Positions 12,881 through 24,312 are shown, counted from the first letter of the stretch. The stretch is DNA of 64,000 bases from Periplaneta americana (GCF_040183065.1 NC_091123.1:9728001-9792000), one strand, 5' to 3'. Notes: a model not told the origin generated them from the sequence alone. Numbers and translations: made by a program.

Positions 12881-13775
12881 TGAGCTTCCTGTGCCCATGC
12901 ACTCTTCAAATATAAATCTACAATTCTCATAATTTGTCCTCAGAACGCCCTCTAAACCACTAAAATCTTGAGTTAAAATTGACTATTAGAATCAAAGAGT
13001 CTGATGATTCCATTTGATTTTAAATGCACCCTACCTCTTTCATAATGTCACTTGCCTAGTTGGTAAGAAATTTTAGACCTACAAATTTTTTCATGATTTC
13101 CCACAAAGTTATGGGAATGGACAAGGGTCGTTTTGAAAATAAGCTCCTCATTAATGGTAATAATGGATAGATGTTAGTTCCATTATAAGTATCAAAATAT
13201 TAAACAGTAATTAATCTATTAAGCTTATGTGACTCATTTCAATGGTGGACATTTGCAACTCATGAGTCTAACTAGTCTAAAGGTTTATAATAGTCTTTGA
13301 ATTGATTCCACTACTATCTTGGTAACAAGATGAAAATCTCTTGCCTGATAACTATTCATCTATTGCTAGTCCACATTTGAGTGGTATTTCGAATGCTTAA
13401 GACTTTACACTATATTACAACTTTCTAGTCCCTTTTAAAGTTCGACTGGAGTTTCTCTATCTAGCTTTGTGATTCCAGTCTTCGTCTTCCAATCCATTCT
13501 GTTACATCTTCGTAAAATTTCCTCGAAACCAATAAACTTCATTTCTCCCTCTTCTTAGAAACCAAATATTTTCTTTGAATATCTTTCATTCAAGAAGCTT
13601 TACACATGACCGGACTGGTTTATTTATTGAGTTTTATTGAAATCCATTCCTGCAAAACTAATATTCCATTGTTCCTAACTGCATTGACCCTCGCTTTGTC
13701 CCGTCTAGAAGCTCTTATCTTGCTGTTTCGAAATCACAAGTAATTGCGAAGATAAACCGCAGCCGCGCAGGAATA
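12881..13775. other. Intergenic, nothing recognised
   Basis: Only short open frames are present, with no recognisable family. Confidence 0.4.
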
Positions 13776-14400
13776 TCGCACACAACTCAAGTTCTTATGA
13801 GCGGGTGTATGTTGCACCCATCTGTTCGACTCCGGGCTTTTTATTTGGTCGGCAAATAAGGCGCACGTGCGCCTGATGACATTGTCAATTTCGGAGCGCC
13901 TCGAGTGGTCCTAAAATAATTTGCCATTAAGTACACGATCCCTGCAGCCCTTATCAGGCGATAAAACGAGACCAGGAGTACAGTGTCAACACGGATAACA
14001 TTTTTGTCTTGGATGCGTATTTGCCGAGCTCACGTAAACACGTGGGCGCGACGCCCACGTGTACTGGGGGATTTTTTAATTATGGCGAGGATCAGGAACT
14101 GTTGACTCGGCCGATCAAATTAGATCCACAATTACACTGCGAAGCTGAGCAAACAGCACCCGCGCATGCGTGCTGACGCTCGTCCGGGGTTGCTGCCCCT
14201 TTCCTTGTGGTGGGCGCTTGTTACTGCATTTCCGACGGACGCATACCGCTGCAACTCCGAGCCCCTAAGAGCCCTGCAACCCATTACACTCTGCTGCAAT
14301 GTGGGAGGCACAAAGATAAGGCGCTCTTCCATCAGATTTGGCTTACAAGGTTCAAAATTATTTTAGATTCATGTTTTCAACGTTTTTCACTGGCAGGTGG
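13776..14400. promoter_or_regulatory. CpG-richer patch with CACGTG palindromes, possible regulatory region
   Basis: GC and CpG are clearly higher than in flanking DNA. The patch holds a perfect 16-bp palindrome AGGCGCACGTGCGCCT (13859-13874) and a perfect 10-bp-stem hairpin with a 3-nt CGA loop (14039-14061). Each is centred on, or bounded by, the E-box CACGTG. GCGCATGCGTG near 14162 resembles an NRF-1-type site. Overlapping open frames on both strands (about 60-66 codons) have no recognised domain. A promoter, enhancer or first exon of an unseen gene is an inference only. Confidence 0.3.
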
Positions 14401-14479
14401 CTGACGAATTCTTGGGGGTTGGTCCAGCCAGGCCTGAAAGGGAATCATTATTTGCTAATTGTGAAGAACACTTCAGAAG

Positions 14480-14805
14480 CTTGCATTGTAGTGGACAAAA
14501 CCAGGAAGCCGTCTTGGAAACATCGTGGTTCTGATTGACTGATTTAATGCTTGACTTGGTAGCGGAAAACATAGGGTCATAGTCATGGAAATAACACGAT
14601 TGTCGTCAAGAAACTTGCTTTTGTATCTGAAAGCACAAGGGAATCGTCCCATTGTTAGTGGGAGACTTAAGTTGTTGCCTTGATAGAAGGAAACTAAGGG
14701 TTTCGTCATGAAAACAACGTAGATGCCATTGAGAGATTTAGATCACTGTCTTGGTAATAGAACACTCAAGGGAATCGTCATATAAACTTAACGGTTGTCA
14801 TTCAG
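14480..14805. repeat. Degenerate left flank of 72-bp minisatellite
   Basis: Decayed versions of the unit (GTCATGGAAATAACACG, CGTCATGAAAACAACG, TCAAGGGAATCGTCAT) recur at roughly the same spacing as in the array to the right. They appear to be older, diverged copies. Confidence 0.7.
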
Positions 14806-16212
14806 AAACTGACATGGTTGCTTTGGTAACAGAAACCAGAAAGAGGTCGTCATGGAAACAGCACGATTGATATTGAGAAACTTGCATGGTTGCTTTGGTA
14901 ACAGAAAATACAATAAGATCATCATGAAAACAGCACGGTTGATATTGAAAATCGTACATGGTTGCTTTGATAACAGAAAACATAAGGAGGTCGTCATGGA
15001 AACAGCACGTTGATATTGAGAAACTTACATGGTTACTTTGATAACAGAAAACACAATAAGATCATCATGAAAACAGCACGATTGATATTGAAAATCGTAC
15101 ATGGTTGCTTTGGTAACAGAAAACACAAAGAGGTCGTCATGGAAACAGCACGATTGATATTGAGAAACTTACATGGTTGCTTTGGTAACAGAAAACACAA
15201 TGAGATCATCATGGAAACAGCACGGTTGATATTGAAAATCGTACATGGTTGTTTTGTAACAGAAAACACAAGGAGATCGTCATGGAAACATCACGGTTGA
15301 TATTGAGAAACTTACATGGTTGCTTTGTTAACAGAAAACACAATAAGATCATCATGAAAACAGCACGATTGATATTGAAAATCGTACATGGTTGCTTTGG
15401 TAACAGAAAACACAAAGAGGTCGTCATGGAAACAGCACGATTGATATTGAGAAACTTACATGGTTGCTTTGGTAACAGAAAACACAATGAGATCATCATG
15501 GAAACAGCACGGTTGATATTGAAAATCGTACATGGTTGTTTTGTAACAGAAAACACAAGGAGATCGTCATGGAAACATCACGGTTGATATTGAGAAACTT
15601 ACATGGTTGCTTTGTTAACAGAAAACACAAGGAGATCGTCATGGAAACAGCACGGTTGATATTAAGAAACTGACATGGTTGCGTTGTTAACAGAAAACAC
15701 AAGGAGATCGTCATGGAAACAGCACGGTTGATATTGAGAAACTGACATGGTTGCTTTGTTAACAGAAAACACTAGGAAATCGTCATGGAAACAGCACGGT
15801 TGATATTGAGAAACTGACATGGTTGCGTTGTTAATAGAAAACACAAGGAGATCGTTATGGAAACAGCACGGTTGATATTGAGAAACTGACATGGTTGCGT
15901 TGTTAACAGAAAACACAAGGAGATCGTCATGGAAACAGCACGGTTGATATTGAGAAACGTACATGGTTGCTTTGTTAACAGAAAACACAAGGAGATCGTC
16001 ATGGAAACAACACGGTTGATATTGAGAAACTTACATGGTTGCTTTGTTAACAGAAAACACAAGGAGATCGTCATGGAAACAACACGATTGATATTGAGAA
16101 ACTTACATGGTTGCTTTGTTAACAGAAAACACAAGGAGATCGTCATGGAAACAACACGGTTGATATTGAGAAACTTACATGGTTGCGTTGTTAACAGAAA
16201 ACACAAGGCGAA
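14806..16212. repeat. 72-bp minisatellite, ~19 copies, open in frame
   Basis: The unit reads roughly ATGGTTGCTTTGGTAACAG, AAAACACAAGGAGATCGTC, ATGGAAACAGCACGGTTG, ATATTGAGAAACTTAC. Marker ATGGTTG occurs at 14814, 14886 and 14958, giving a period of 72; one unit has lost a base. Because 72 is divisible by three, long open frames run through it on both strands (+: 15929-16351; -: 15772-16206) and encode a 24-residue repeat. A 287-bp block (four units minus one base) is duplicated at about 15010-15300 and 15300-15587. The frames break at indels and have no stable start, so coding is unlikely. Confidence 0.9.
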
Positions 16213-17000
16213 ACTTAAGTTGCCTTGGAAGGAAGTTCGTCATGAAAACAAACAAAGATTTCTATTGAGAGATTTAAATGACGGCCTTGGTAGTAGGAAA
16301 CACAAGTGTCGTCATAGAAACAGAGCGGTAGTTATAAAGTGTCACATATGATTGCCTTAAGGGAACATTTTCTCGAAAAAAGTTGAACCTACGTAGACAG
16401 CTGATTCTTGTAGCTTCTCTACACATGACTTGATTTTATGCTGAAAAGGATTTATAGAAAATGAGCGTTAAAATCAAAACTTACTTACCCCTTTTCAGAA
16501 AATCTAAAAAATAAATAAATAAATAAAAAGGGTACAATTTTAATATAGTCATATGTGAATTACAATTTTAAAGAGGAAAAACCAAAAAAATAAATAAATT
16601 GGAAAAATAAAATCTCTCTCACAGGAAGTAGAGAGATCGTCCTGGAAACAATACGGTGATAATTGAGTTTCTGTGAAGAGAGGAAGTATAGGAAGGTCTT
16701 CATAGAAGCAGCGCGATGTTCACAAGACGACAGGAAACTCGACAAGTTCATGAAAACGACATCATCATTGCGAGACATAACAGACAATTCGTCCAATAGA
16801 ATGAGTGCTTTCCGAGCAATGCAGCGCGTCTTATGCCAGCCTGTTGACAGTCCGTAGACACGAACTTGGAACCCATAAATTGCTCTCATACGGGCGCCCT
16901 TGAAATCCTAACGGGAACGTGAGAAAACAGTCATACATATTATTGAATTGCTCTTCCGAGAGAAAACAATTCAGATTCAAGGTCATTGAAACAAACAATG
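16213..17000. repeat. Decayed right flank of minisatellite
   Basis: Echoes of the 72-bp unit (CGTCATGAAAACAAAC, GTCGTCATAGAAACAG, GAGATCGTCCTGGAAACAA, GGTCTTCATAGAAGCAG) persist to about 16760 and then fade. No gene is recognised. Confidence 0.5.
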
Positions 17001-17045
17001 CTGAACCTGTCGTAAGAAAATCACTGTTAAGTTCAGTTTATGTAC

Positions 17046-17287
17046 ATTGAAGAGTTCAGAACCATAGTGGGCCAAGCGCCATTTACTAAAATCGTAGAAA
17101 ACAAGGGTTAACATTAAGTTATCACCATAATTCAATGGAAACATATACCAAGTAATATAAATATACACATTAAAACTCAATGATATGTCAATCTTCATTA
17201 AACTATGATATTCACTTAACTTTAATCCTTGCTTTCTCCGTTTTTAATAAATGGCGCTTGGCCCACTATGGCTCTGAACCCTTCAAT
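17046..17287. mobile_element. MITE inserted in a satellite unit
   Basis: The terminal inverted repeats are about 40 bp: ATTGAAGAGTTCAGAACC, then ATAGTGGGCCAAGCGCC on the left, and a near-perfect inverse copy on the right. No transposase is encoded. Satellite sequence breaks at its left edge (TATGTACATT) and resumes at its right edge, so it inserted after the array began to form. Confidence 0.85.
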
Positions 17288-18909
17288 TTATTGAACCAAA
17301 GAGTCTGCCTTGTTATGTGGCGTTAACACAATCTATGTTAACTATATGTGGTTGCTAGGATACGAAATCGTGGTAATACTAAAACTGACATAAGGAAATC
17401 TCTGTTAAGTTCATTTTATGTGCATTATTAAATTGCAATTAAACCTTAGAGTCAGTCTTGTTATGTGACGTTAACTATATGTGGTTGCTAGGATATGAAA
17501 TCGTGATAATACTAAAACTGACATAAGAAAATCTCTGTTAAGTTCATTTAATGTACATTATTAATTACAATTGAACCTTAGAGCCAGTCTTGTTATGTGG
17601 CGTTAACACAATCTATGTTCACTATATGTGGTTGCTGGGATACGAAATCGTGATAATACTAAAAGTGACATAAGGAAATCGCTGTTAAGTTCATTCTATG
17701 TGCATTATTAATTACAATTAAACCTTAGAGTCAATCTTGTTATTTGGCGTTAACACAATCTATTTTAACTATATGTGGTTGCTAGGATACGAAATCGTGA
17801 TAATACTAAAATTGACATAAGAAAATCGCTGTTAAGCTCATTTTATGTGCATTATTAATTACAATTAAGCCTTAGAGTTAGTCTTGTTATGTGGCGTTAA
17901 CACAATCTATGTTCACTATATGTCGTTGCTAGGATACGAAATCGTGATAATACTAAAACTGACATAAGGAAATTGCTGTTAAGCTCATTTTATGTTCATT
18001 ATTAATTACAATTAAACCTTAGAGTCAATCTTGTTATTTGGCGGTAACACAATCTATTTTAACTATATGTGGTTGCTAGGATACGAAATCGTGATAATAC
18101 TAAAATTGACATAAGAAAATCGCTGTTAAGCTCATTTTATGTGCATTATTAATTACAATTAAGCCTTAGAGTTAGTCTTGTTATGTGGCGTTAACACAAT
18201 CTATGTTCACTATATGTCGTTGCTAGGATACGAAATCGTGATAATACTAAAACTGACATAAGGAAATTGCTGTTAAGCTCATTTTATGTTCATTATTAAT
18301 TACAATTAAACCTTAGAGTCAATCTTGTTATTTGGCGTTAACACAATCTATTTTAACTATATGTGGTTGCTAGGATACGAAATCGTGATAATACTAAAAC
18401 TGACATAAGAAAATCGCTGTTAAGCTCATTTTATGTGCATTATTAATTACAATTAAGCCTTAGAGTCAGTCTTGTTATGTGGCGTTAACACAATCTATAT
18501 TCACTATATGTCGTTGCTAGGATACGAAATCGTGATAATACTAAAACTGACATTGCTGTTAAGCTCATTTTATGTTCATTATTGTCAATCTTGTTATTTG
18601 GCGTTAACACAATCTATTTTAACTATATGTGGTTGCTAGGATACGAAATCGTGATAATACTAAAATTGACATAAGAAAATCGCTGTTAAGCTCATTTTAT
18701 GTGCATTATTAATTACAATTAAGCCTTAGAGTCAGTCTTGTTATGTGGCGTTAACAGAATCTATGTTCACTATATGTCGTTGCTAGGATACGAAATCGTG
18801 ATAATACTAAAACTGACATAAGAAAATCGCTGTTAAGCTCATTGTATGTGCATTATTAATTACAATTAAACCTTAGTCAGTCTTGTTATGTGGCATTAAC
18901 ACAATCTAT

Positions 18910-18954
<45 letters not shown>

Positions 18955-19004
18955 CTGGTAGAGATAAGGCCATCAGGCCTTCTCTTTCTCTCTATCAGGG
19001 AGGA
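18910..19004 (-). mobile_element. Short retroelement 3' end with (AAAT)n tail
   Basis: The insert consists of (TTTA)n followed by about 50 bp ending CTATCAGGGAGGA. It is flanked by ACAATCTAT on both sides (18901-18909 and 19005-19013), a 9-bp target duplication made from the satellite unit. Read on the minus strand it is a truncated retroelement with an AAAT tail, related to the sequence before the tail at 11.4 kb. Confidence 0.75.
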
Positions 19005-19689
19005 ACAATCTATGTTAACTATATGTGGTTGCTAGGATACGAAATCGTGTTAATACTAAAACTGACATAAAAAAATCGCTGTTAAGCTCTATGACCCTAC
19101 AATTCAATACTTTAGAGATTATTATCATATACAAGGACAGATTGAAGTATTTGGCCTATTGTTCGGAGCAAGGGGAACAATTCCAAAATTCTCAGTTGAA
19201 TGTTTTAAGTCTTTTGGAATTCCTTTTTTTTAATATTTTGAAAATTATTGCTATAGACGTGATGAAATATTCTGTTCAGATTTTACGTAATCACCTGTAC
19301 ACCTAAATTTCCTTATATTCTATTTTATTACTAATAATTATTGAATAAAAGTACTTTCCAAAGGGTAACTTGCATTTGAAAATAAACATCGTAAATAGTG
19401 ATAACGCAAATGTTTATTTTTATTTTATTTGTATAGTATGCTGTGTCTTTTGGCAACCCTTACTGAAGGTCAGCTACCCTTGTGGGATTTATATATAAGT
19501 GCATTATTAATTACAATTAAACCTCAGAGTCAGTCTTGTTATGTGGCGTTAACACAATCTATTTTAACTATATGTGGTTGCTAGGATACGAAATCGTAAT
19601 AATACTAAAACAGGCATAAGGAAATCTCTGTTAAATTCATTTTATATGCATTATTAATTACAATTGAAACATATAGTCGGTCTTGTCGC

Positions 19690-20172
19690 GTGTTGACACT
19701 GCTCCACCTGAGCTCTGCTTGTCCAGCTGTCCGCGCTAATAAATCTAATGTTTCGGTAATTAGGGTCAGATTTGATTTCGTGCTGTAATTAACGGCTGTG
19801 AGTCAGTGGCTGCGCGCAGCTGCGATATTCAAATGGTCAGCGCGCAAACACGAGCGGACGCCGTCGGCCGGTTTCTGAGTTGGGGGAAATGCCAGGGCGG
19901 ACACAGCCTCTGCCTAACCAGGCAGTGATTGTTACCGTGATTATAATGATGATGTTATGATGATAGTGTTGATAATGGCGATCCTATGACGACAACATGA
20001 TCACTAAGGATATAAAAATAACTAAAATTCTTATGTTTTAATAATGATAATCCTGACAACGTTATTGATGATAGATCCCCCAGTGATATCTGTTTTAGTC
20101 TCAGATTCCTCCTTAAACCTTGACATTACAATTTCATTCCTGTTTCTCACTCGTTTCATATAATTTACATGA
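19690..20172. other. Intergenic with a GC-richer patch
   Basis: The stretch at about 19690-19920 is richer in GC than its surroundings (CTGCGCGCAGCTGCG, GCCGTCGGCCGG) and appears unique. The rest holds GATGATGATA-type low complexity. No gene is recognised, and a conserved regulatory element is possible. Confidence 0.3.
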
Positions 20173-20657
20173 TTAGGGGAGAGTCGGGTAGTATCGGACA
20201 TCGGGTAATATCGGACAGTGAGTTTCTTTCATCTATTTATTTTATTGGGTTATTTTACGACGCTGTATCAACATCTAGGTTATTTAGCGTCTGAATGATA
20301 TGAAGGTGATAATGCCGGTGAAATGAGTCCGGGGTCCAGCACCGAAAGTTACCCAGCATTTGCTCGTATTGGGTTGAGGGAAAACCCCGGAAGAAACCTC
20401 AACCAGGTAACTTGCCCCGACCGGGATTCGAACCCGGGCCACCTGGTTTCGCAGCCAGACGCGCTGACCGTTACTCCACAGGTGTGGACTCTTTCATCTA
20501 CCACACGATGATAGTACCTGATTGACATGGTTACGTTTCTGTGATGTCGCATAGAAAAACATAACCATGTCATTCAGGTACTACCATATGGTGGTAGATG
20601 AAAGAAATGCACTGTCCGATATTACCCGATGTCCGATACTACCCGACTCTCCCCTAA
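20173..20657. mobile_element. Palindromic MITE with 48-bp perfect inverted repeats
   Basis: The left terminus TTAGGGGAGAGTCGGG continues for 48 bp (20173-20220), and the right terminus (20610-20657) is its exact inverse complement by eye. The palindrome continues inward (TTTCTTTCATCTA / TAGATGAAAGAAA; TACCTGATTGACATGG / CCATGTCATTCAGGTA). It has no coding capacity. The element has been split by a SINE at 20236-20489; without that insert it would be about 220 bp. Confidence 0.9.
20236..20489 (-). mobile_element. 254-bp tRNA-derived SINE (family A)
   Basis: On the minus strand it starts GTCCACACCTGTGGAGTAAC and carries a B-box-like GGGTTCGAATCCC. It ends GCTAAATAACCTAGATG, TTGATACAGCGTCG, AAATAACCCAATAAA. 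It is flanked by an 11-bp target duplication TCTTTCATCTA (20225-20235 and 20490-20500). The copy at 55672-55925 has the same length. It sits inside a palindromic MITE. Confidence 0.92.
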
Positions 20658-20956
20658 TAACATATGTCACATTGTGCAGAACTATAGGTAGTTCACTGTT
20701 GGTTCACTGTAATGTTGAGAAAAGAGAACGATGCCGCCGGACGCTTTTCTTTCGGATTTGCGTCATGCATGGAGGCTACCTAAATTAATTCTGTGATAAG
20801 TGCAAGTCCATCCATTGCGATTATTCATCTCGGCACTTACTCTCAGGGCAATCAGTACGTACCTAAGAAAGTATCGTTACAGTGCTGAAGGATCTCGGTC
20901 CAATCCTCAGAGAAAAAGATGAATTTAATATCATTATACAGAGTGATTAAGAAAAT

Positions 20957-20970
20957 ATTAATAACTTATA
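20957..20970. repeat. Target-site duplication, 3' side of RTE element
   Basis: ATTAATAACTTATA here is repeated exactly at 24191-24204. The two copies bound the minus-strand retrotransposon precisely. Confidence 0.93.
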
Positions 20971-23900
20971 CTTACTTACAAATGGCTTTTAAGGAACCCG
21001 AAGGTTCATTGCCGCCCTCACATAAGCCCGCCAGCGGTCCCTATCCTGTGCAAGATTAATCCAGTCTCTATCATCATACCCCACCTCCCTCAAATCCATT
21101 TTAATATTATCCTCCCATCTACGTCTCGGCCTCCCTGAAGGTCTTTTTCCCTCCGGTCTCCCAACTAACATTCTATATGCATTTCTGGATTCGCCCATAC
21201 GTGCTACATGCCCTGCCCATCTCAAACGTCTGGATTTTAAGTTCCTAATTATGTCAGGTGAAGAATACAATGCGTGCAGTTCTGTGTTGTGTAACTTTCT
21301 CCATTCTCCTGTAACTTCATCCCGCTTAGCCCCAAATATTTTTCTAAGCACCTTATTCTCAAACACCCTGAACCTATGTTCCTCTCTCAGAGTGAGAGTC
21401 CAAGTTTCACAACCATACAGAAGAACCGGTAATATAACTGTTTTATAAATTCTAACTTTCAGATTTCTGGACAGCAGAGTGGATGATAAGAGCTTCTCAA
21501 CCGAATAATAACACGCATTTCCCTTATTTATTCTGCGTTTAATTTCCTCCCGAGTGTCATTTATATTTGTTACTGTTGCTCCAAGATATTTGAATTTTTC
21601 CACCTCTTCGAAGGATAAATCTCCAATTTTTATATTTCAATTTCGTACAACATTCTGGTCACGAGACATATTCATATACTTTGTCTTTTCGGGATTTACT
21701 TCCAAACCGATCGCTCTACTTGCTTCAAGTAAAATTTCCGTGTTTTCCCTAATCGTTTGTGTATTTTCTCCTAACATATTCACGTCATCCGAATAGACAA
21801 GAAGCTTATGTAACCCGTTCAATTCCAAACCCTGCCTGTTATCCTGAACTTTCCTAATGGCATATTCTAGCGCGAAGTTAAAAAGTAAAGGTGATAGTGC
21901 ATCTCCCTGCTTTAGCCCGTAATGAATTGGAAAAGCATCAGATAGAAACTGACCTATACGGACTCTGCTGTATGTTTCACTGAGACACATTTTAATTAAT
22001 CGAACTAGTTTCTTGGGAATACCAAATTCAATACGAATATCATATAATACTTCCCTCTTAACCGAGTCATATGCCTTTTTGAAATCTATGAATAACTGAT
22101 GTAGGCCTACTGTACCCTTATACTCCCATTTTTTCTCCATTATCTGTCGAATACAAAAAATTTGATCAATAGTCGATCTATTACGCCGAAAACCGCACTG
22201 ATGATCCCCAATAATTTCATCTACGTACGGAGTTAATCTTCTCAAAAGAATATTGGACAAAATTTTGTACGACGTCAACAAAAGTGATATTCCTCGAAAG
22301 TTACCACAGTTGGTTTTGTCCCCCTTTTTAAAAATAGGTACAATTATGGACTCCTTCCATTGTTCCGGTACAATTTCCTTTTCCCAAATAGCAAGTACAA
22401 GTTTATAAATTTCGCTATATAATGCACTTCCACCCTCTTGTATTAATTCTGCTGGAATTTGATCGATACCTGGAGACTTGTACTTTTTCAGATTTTCTAT
22501 CGCAATTTCGACTTCTGAAAGTGTGGGTTCGGGTATAAATGGCTCAGCAGTTTGTATTTGAATTTCGTCCCGATCATTTCTATTTGGCCTATGTGCATTT
22601 AGTAGTTGCGCAAAATAGTTTTTCCATCTGTTTAGGATTGATGGAGAGTCTGCAAGCAAGTCACCATTCTCATCCTTGATCACGTTTACCCTTGGCTGAT
22701 ATCCGTTCCTAAATTCCTTTATACCCTTATATAAATCTCGAATGTTTTTATTCTTACTATTTGTTTCTACCTCATTCAGTTTTTCCTTCAAGTAACCTCT
22801 CTTTTTATTCCTAAGTGTACGACTTGCTTCCCGTCTTTCATTGAAATAATTATCTCTCTTCTCCTCAACTGGATCCTGTAAGAATTTCAATTTTGCCTGT
22901 TTCCTTCTTTCTACTACCATGCAACAATCTTCATCAAACCACGGTTTCTTTTTCTTAGTTTCATAATAACCTATGCTCTGCTCAGCTGCAATTTTGATAC
23001 TATCTCTGATATTTTCCCACACGCTATTAACATCTAATTCTTTCTCAACTTCGTCGGAACTTTCTAAAGTGGCAAACCTATTCGAAATTTCGACCTGATA
23101 ATTTTGCTTAGCTTCCTCGTCCTTTAATTTCAAAATATTGAATTTAGTAATATTAACTTGTTGCTCTACTCGCTTGGCTACTGATAATCTTTCTCTTAAT
23201 TCTCCAATCACCAAATAATGGTCAGAATTACAGTCTGCACCCCTGAAAGTTCGAATATCTACTATACTAGTATGTCTCCGTTTATCTATCAAGATGTGAT
23301 CTATTTGGTTGTGTGTCAATCCATCTGGAGAAGTCCAAGTATATTTATGTATATCCTTATGGGGGAATGTTGTACTTTTGACAATTAAATTTTTCGATGT
23401 GGCAAAGTTTACTAATCTAACTCCATTGTCACTACTAATTGCGTGTAGGCTCTCTTTTCCAATAGTTGGTCTAAAAATATCCTCCCGTCCTACTTTAGCA
23501 TTGAAATCCCCCAATAAAATTTTCATGTGATATCTAGGGAACTGATCAAAAGTATGTTCCAATTCCTCATAGAAGCTATTCTTTATATGGTCGTCTTTCT
23601 CTTCTGTAGGGGCGTGAGCATTTATAACTATGATGTCGCACCATCTACCCTTAAGTACTAAACATGATAACCTGTCACTGATAAATTCGACCTTTTTTAC
23701 TGCTGATTTTATTCTTTTATGAACAAAGAATCCTGTTCCTAATTGGTGATTATTGTTTCCTTCCCCATAATACAACAAGTAATCTCCTATTTGTGATATG
23801 CCATTCCCATCTAACCTAACCTCTTGTACTCCTACGAAGTCTATTCTATATCTAGCTAGTTCTTTTGCTACTAATGTTACCCCTCCTGTTCTATAAAGAC

Positions 23901-24190
23901 TAGTTACGTTCCAAGTGCCAAATCTCAAAACCTTATTCCTTTGCTGTGGTCGTGCCAGAGAATCAGTCCTATTCCGAGGCTTATTATAGGGATACGTAAC
24001 AAGCTGTTTTTTACGGTGATGGGTTGTTAGCCCTTCGCCCAACCCCCAAGCTGGAGGACCACCCCTTATCGGCTGTCCACGACTGCTTATTCAATATATT
24101 CGCAGCTACCCTCCATATCTGGAGGCCGTCTCCTCTATCCGCAACCTGAGGACGCGCCATGCCGTGGTGATAGGGACCCACAATACATGG
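20971..24190 (-). mobile_element. Full-length RTE-like non-LTR retrotransposon, 3,220 bp
   Basis: The element is bounded by exact 14-bp target duplications. Its 5' end on the minus strand starts CCATGTATTGTGGGTCCC, and its 3' end is a short GTAA repeat after AAAAGCCATTT. It contains one long frame for endonuclease and reverse transcriptase. Shorter relatives lie at 27623-27966, 48194-49046 and 50547-50867, all sharing the 3' end GGGTTCCTTAAAA. The short body, the tetranucleotide tail and the domain order fit the RTE clade; the clade name is inferred from the protein. Confidence 0.92.
20989..24042 (-). pseudogene. RTE endonuclease/reverse transcriptase, one nonsense codon
   Basis: The frame of 1,018 codons copies element RNA into DNA at a nicked target. 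It is broken once by TGA at 21637-21639; the copy at 48194 has GGA (Gly) there, so this is a single-base nonsense change with the frame kept on both sides. The N-terminal apurinic-type endonuclease shows [31 protein letters not shown] and NSDHYLV. The reverse transcriptase shows [31 protein letters not shown] and [18 protein letters not shown]. The catalytic box is YSDD (21784-21795) instead of the usual YADD/FADD. The C-terminal part has the RLRWAGHVARM block typical of these elements. No in-frame ATG precedes the endonuclease domain; the frame opens after a stop at 24091-24093, and 24042 is a TTG. The copy is therefore probably inactive. Confidence 0.92.
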
Positions 24191-24312
24191 ATTAATAACT
24201 TATATGAGTGAATATATTGTGATTTAAAGAAACACCTACATATTACACAATGGACTTCTGTTGGTCTCCATGGAAACCATGGAAATATCATGACTTTCTA
24301 TGGTCTGCTATG

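Larger units (their letters stand above)
17005..19685. repeat. ~147-bp satellite array with dimeric higher-order structure
   Basis: The unit contains TGTTATGTGGCGTTAACAC, AATCTATGTTCACTATATG, TTGCTAGGATACGAAATCG, TGATAATACTAAAACTGAC and CATTATTAATTACAATTAA. TGTTATNTGG markers at 17311, 17459, 17591, 17738 and 17885 give spacings of 147-148, with one unit 15 bp short. In the middle, two unit types alternate (TTATGTGG with TTCAC, and TTATTTGG with TTTTAAC), making ~294-bp dimers. The array is interrupted by a MITE (17046-17287), a short retroelement (18910-19004) and ~400 bp of unrelated DNA (19090-19490), and ends near 19685. Confidence 0.9.

Noticed and set aside
14806..19685. CRISPR array from regular repeats
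   Set aside because: Repeats are contiguous tandem units of 72 and 147 bp with no unique spacers, in an animal genome.
20323..20511. Small protein frames in SINE copies (20323, 39000, 55656, 56373)
   Set aside because: The same frame occurs in every copy of the 254-bp SINE and overlaps its tRNA-derived head; it is a repeat by-product.
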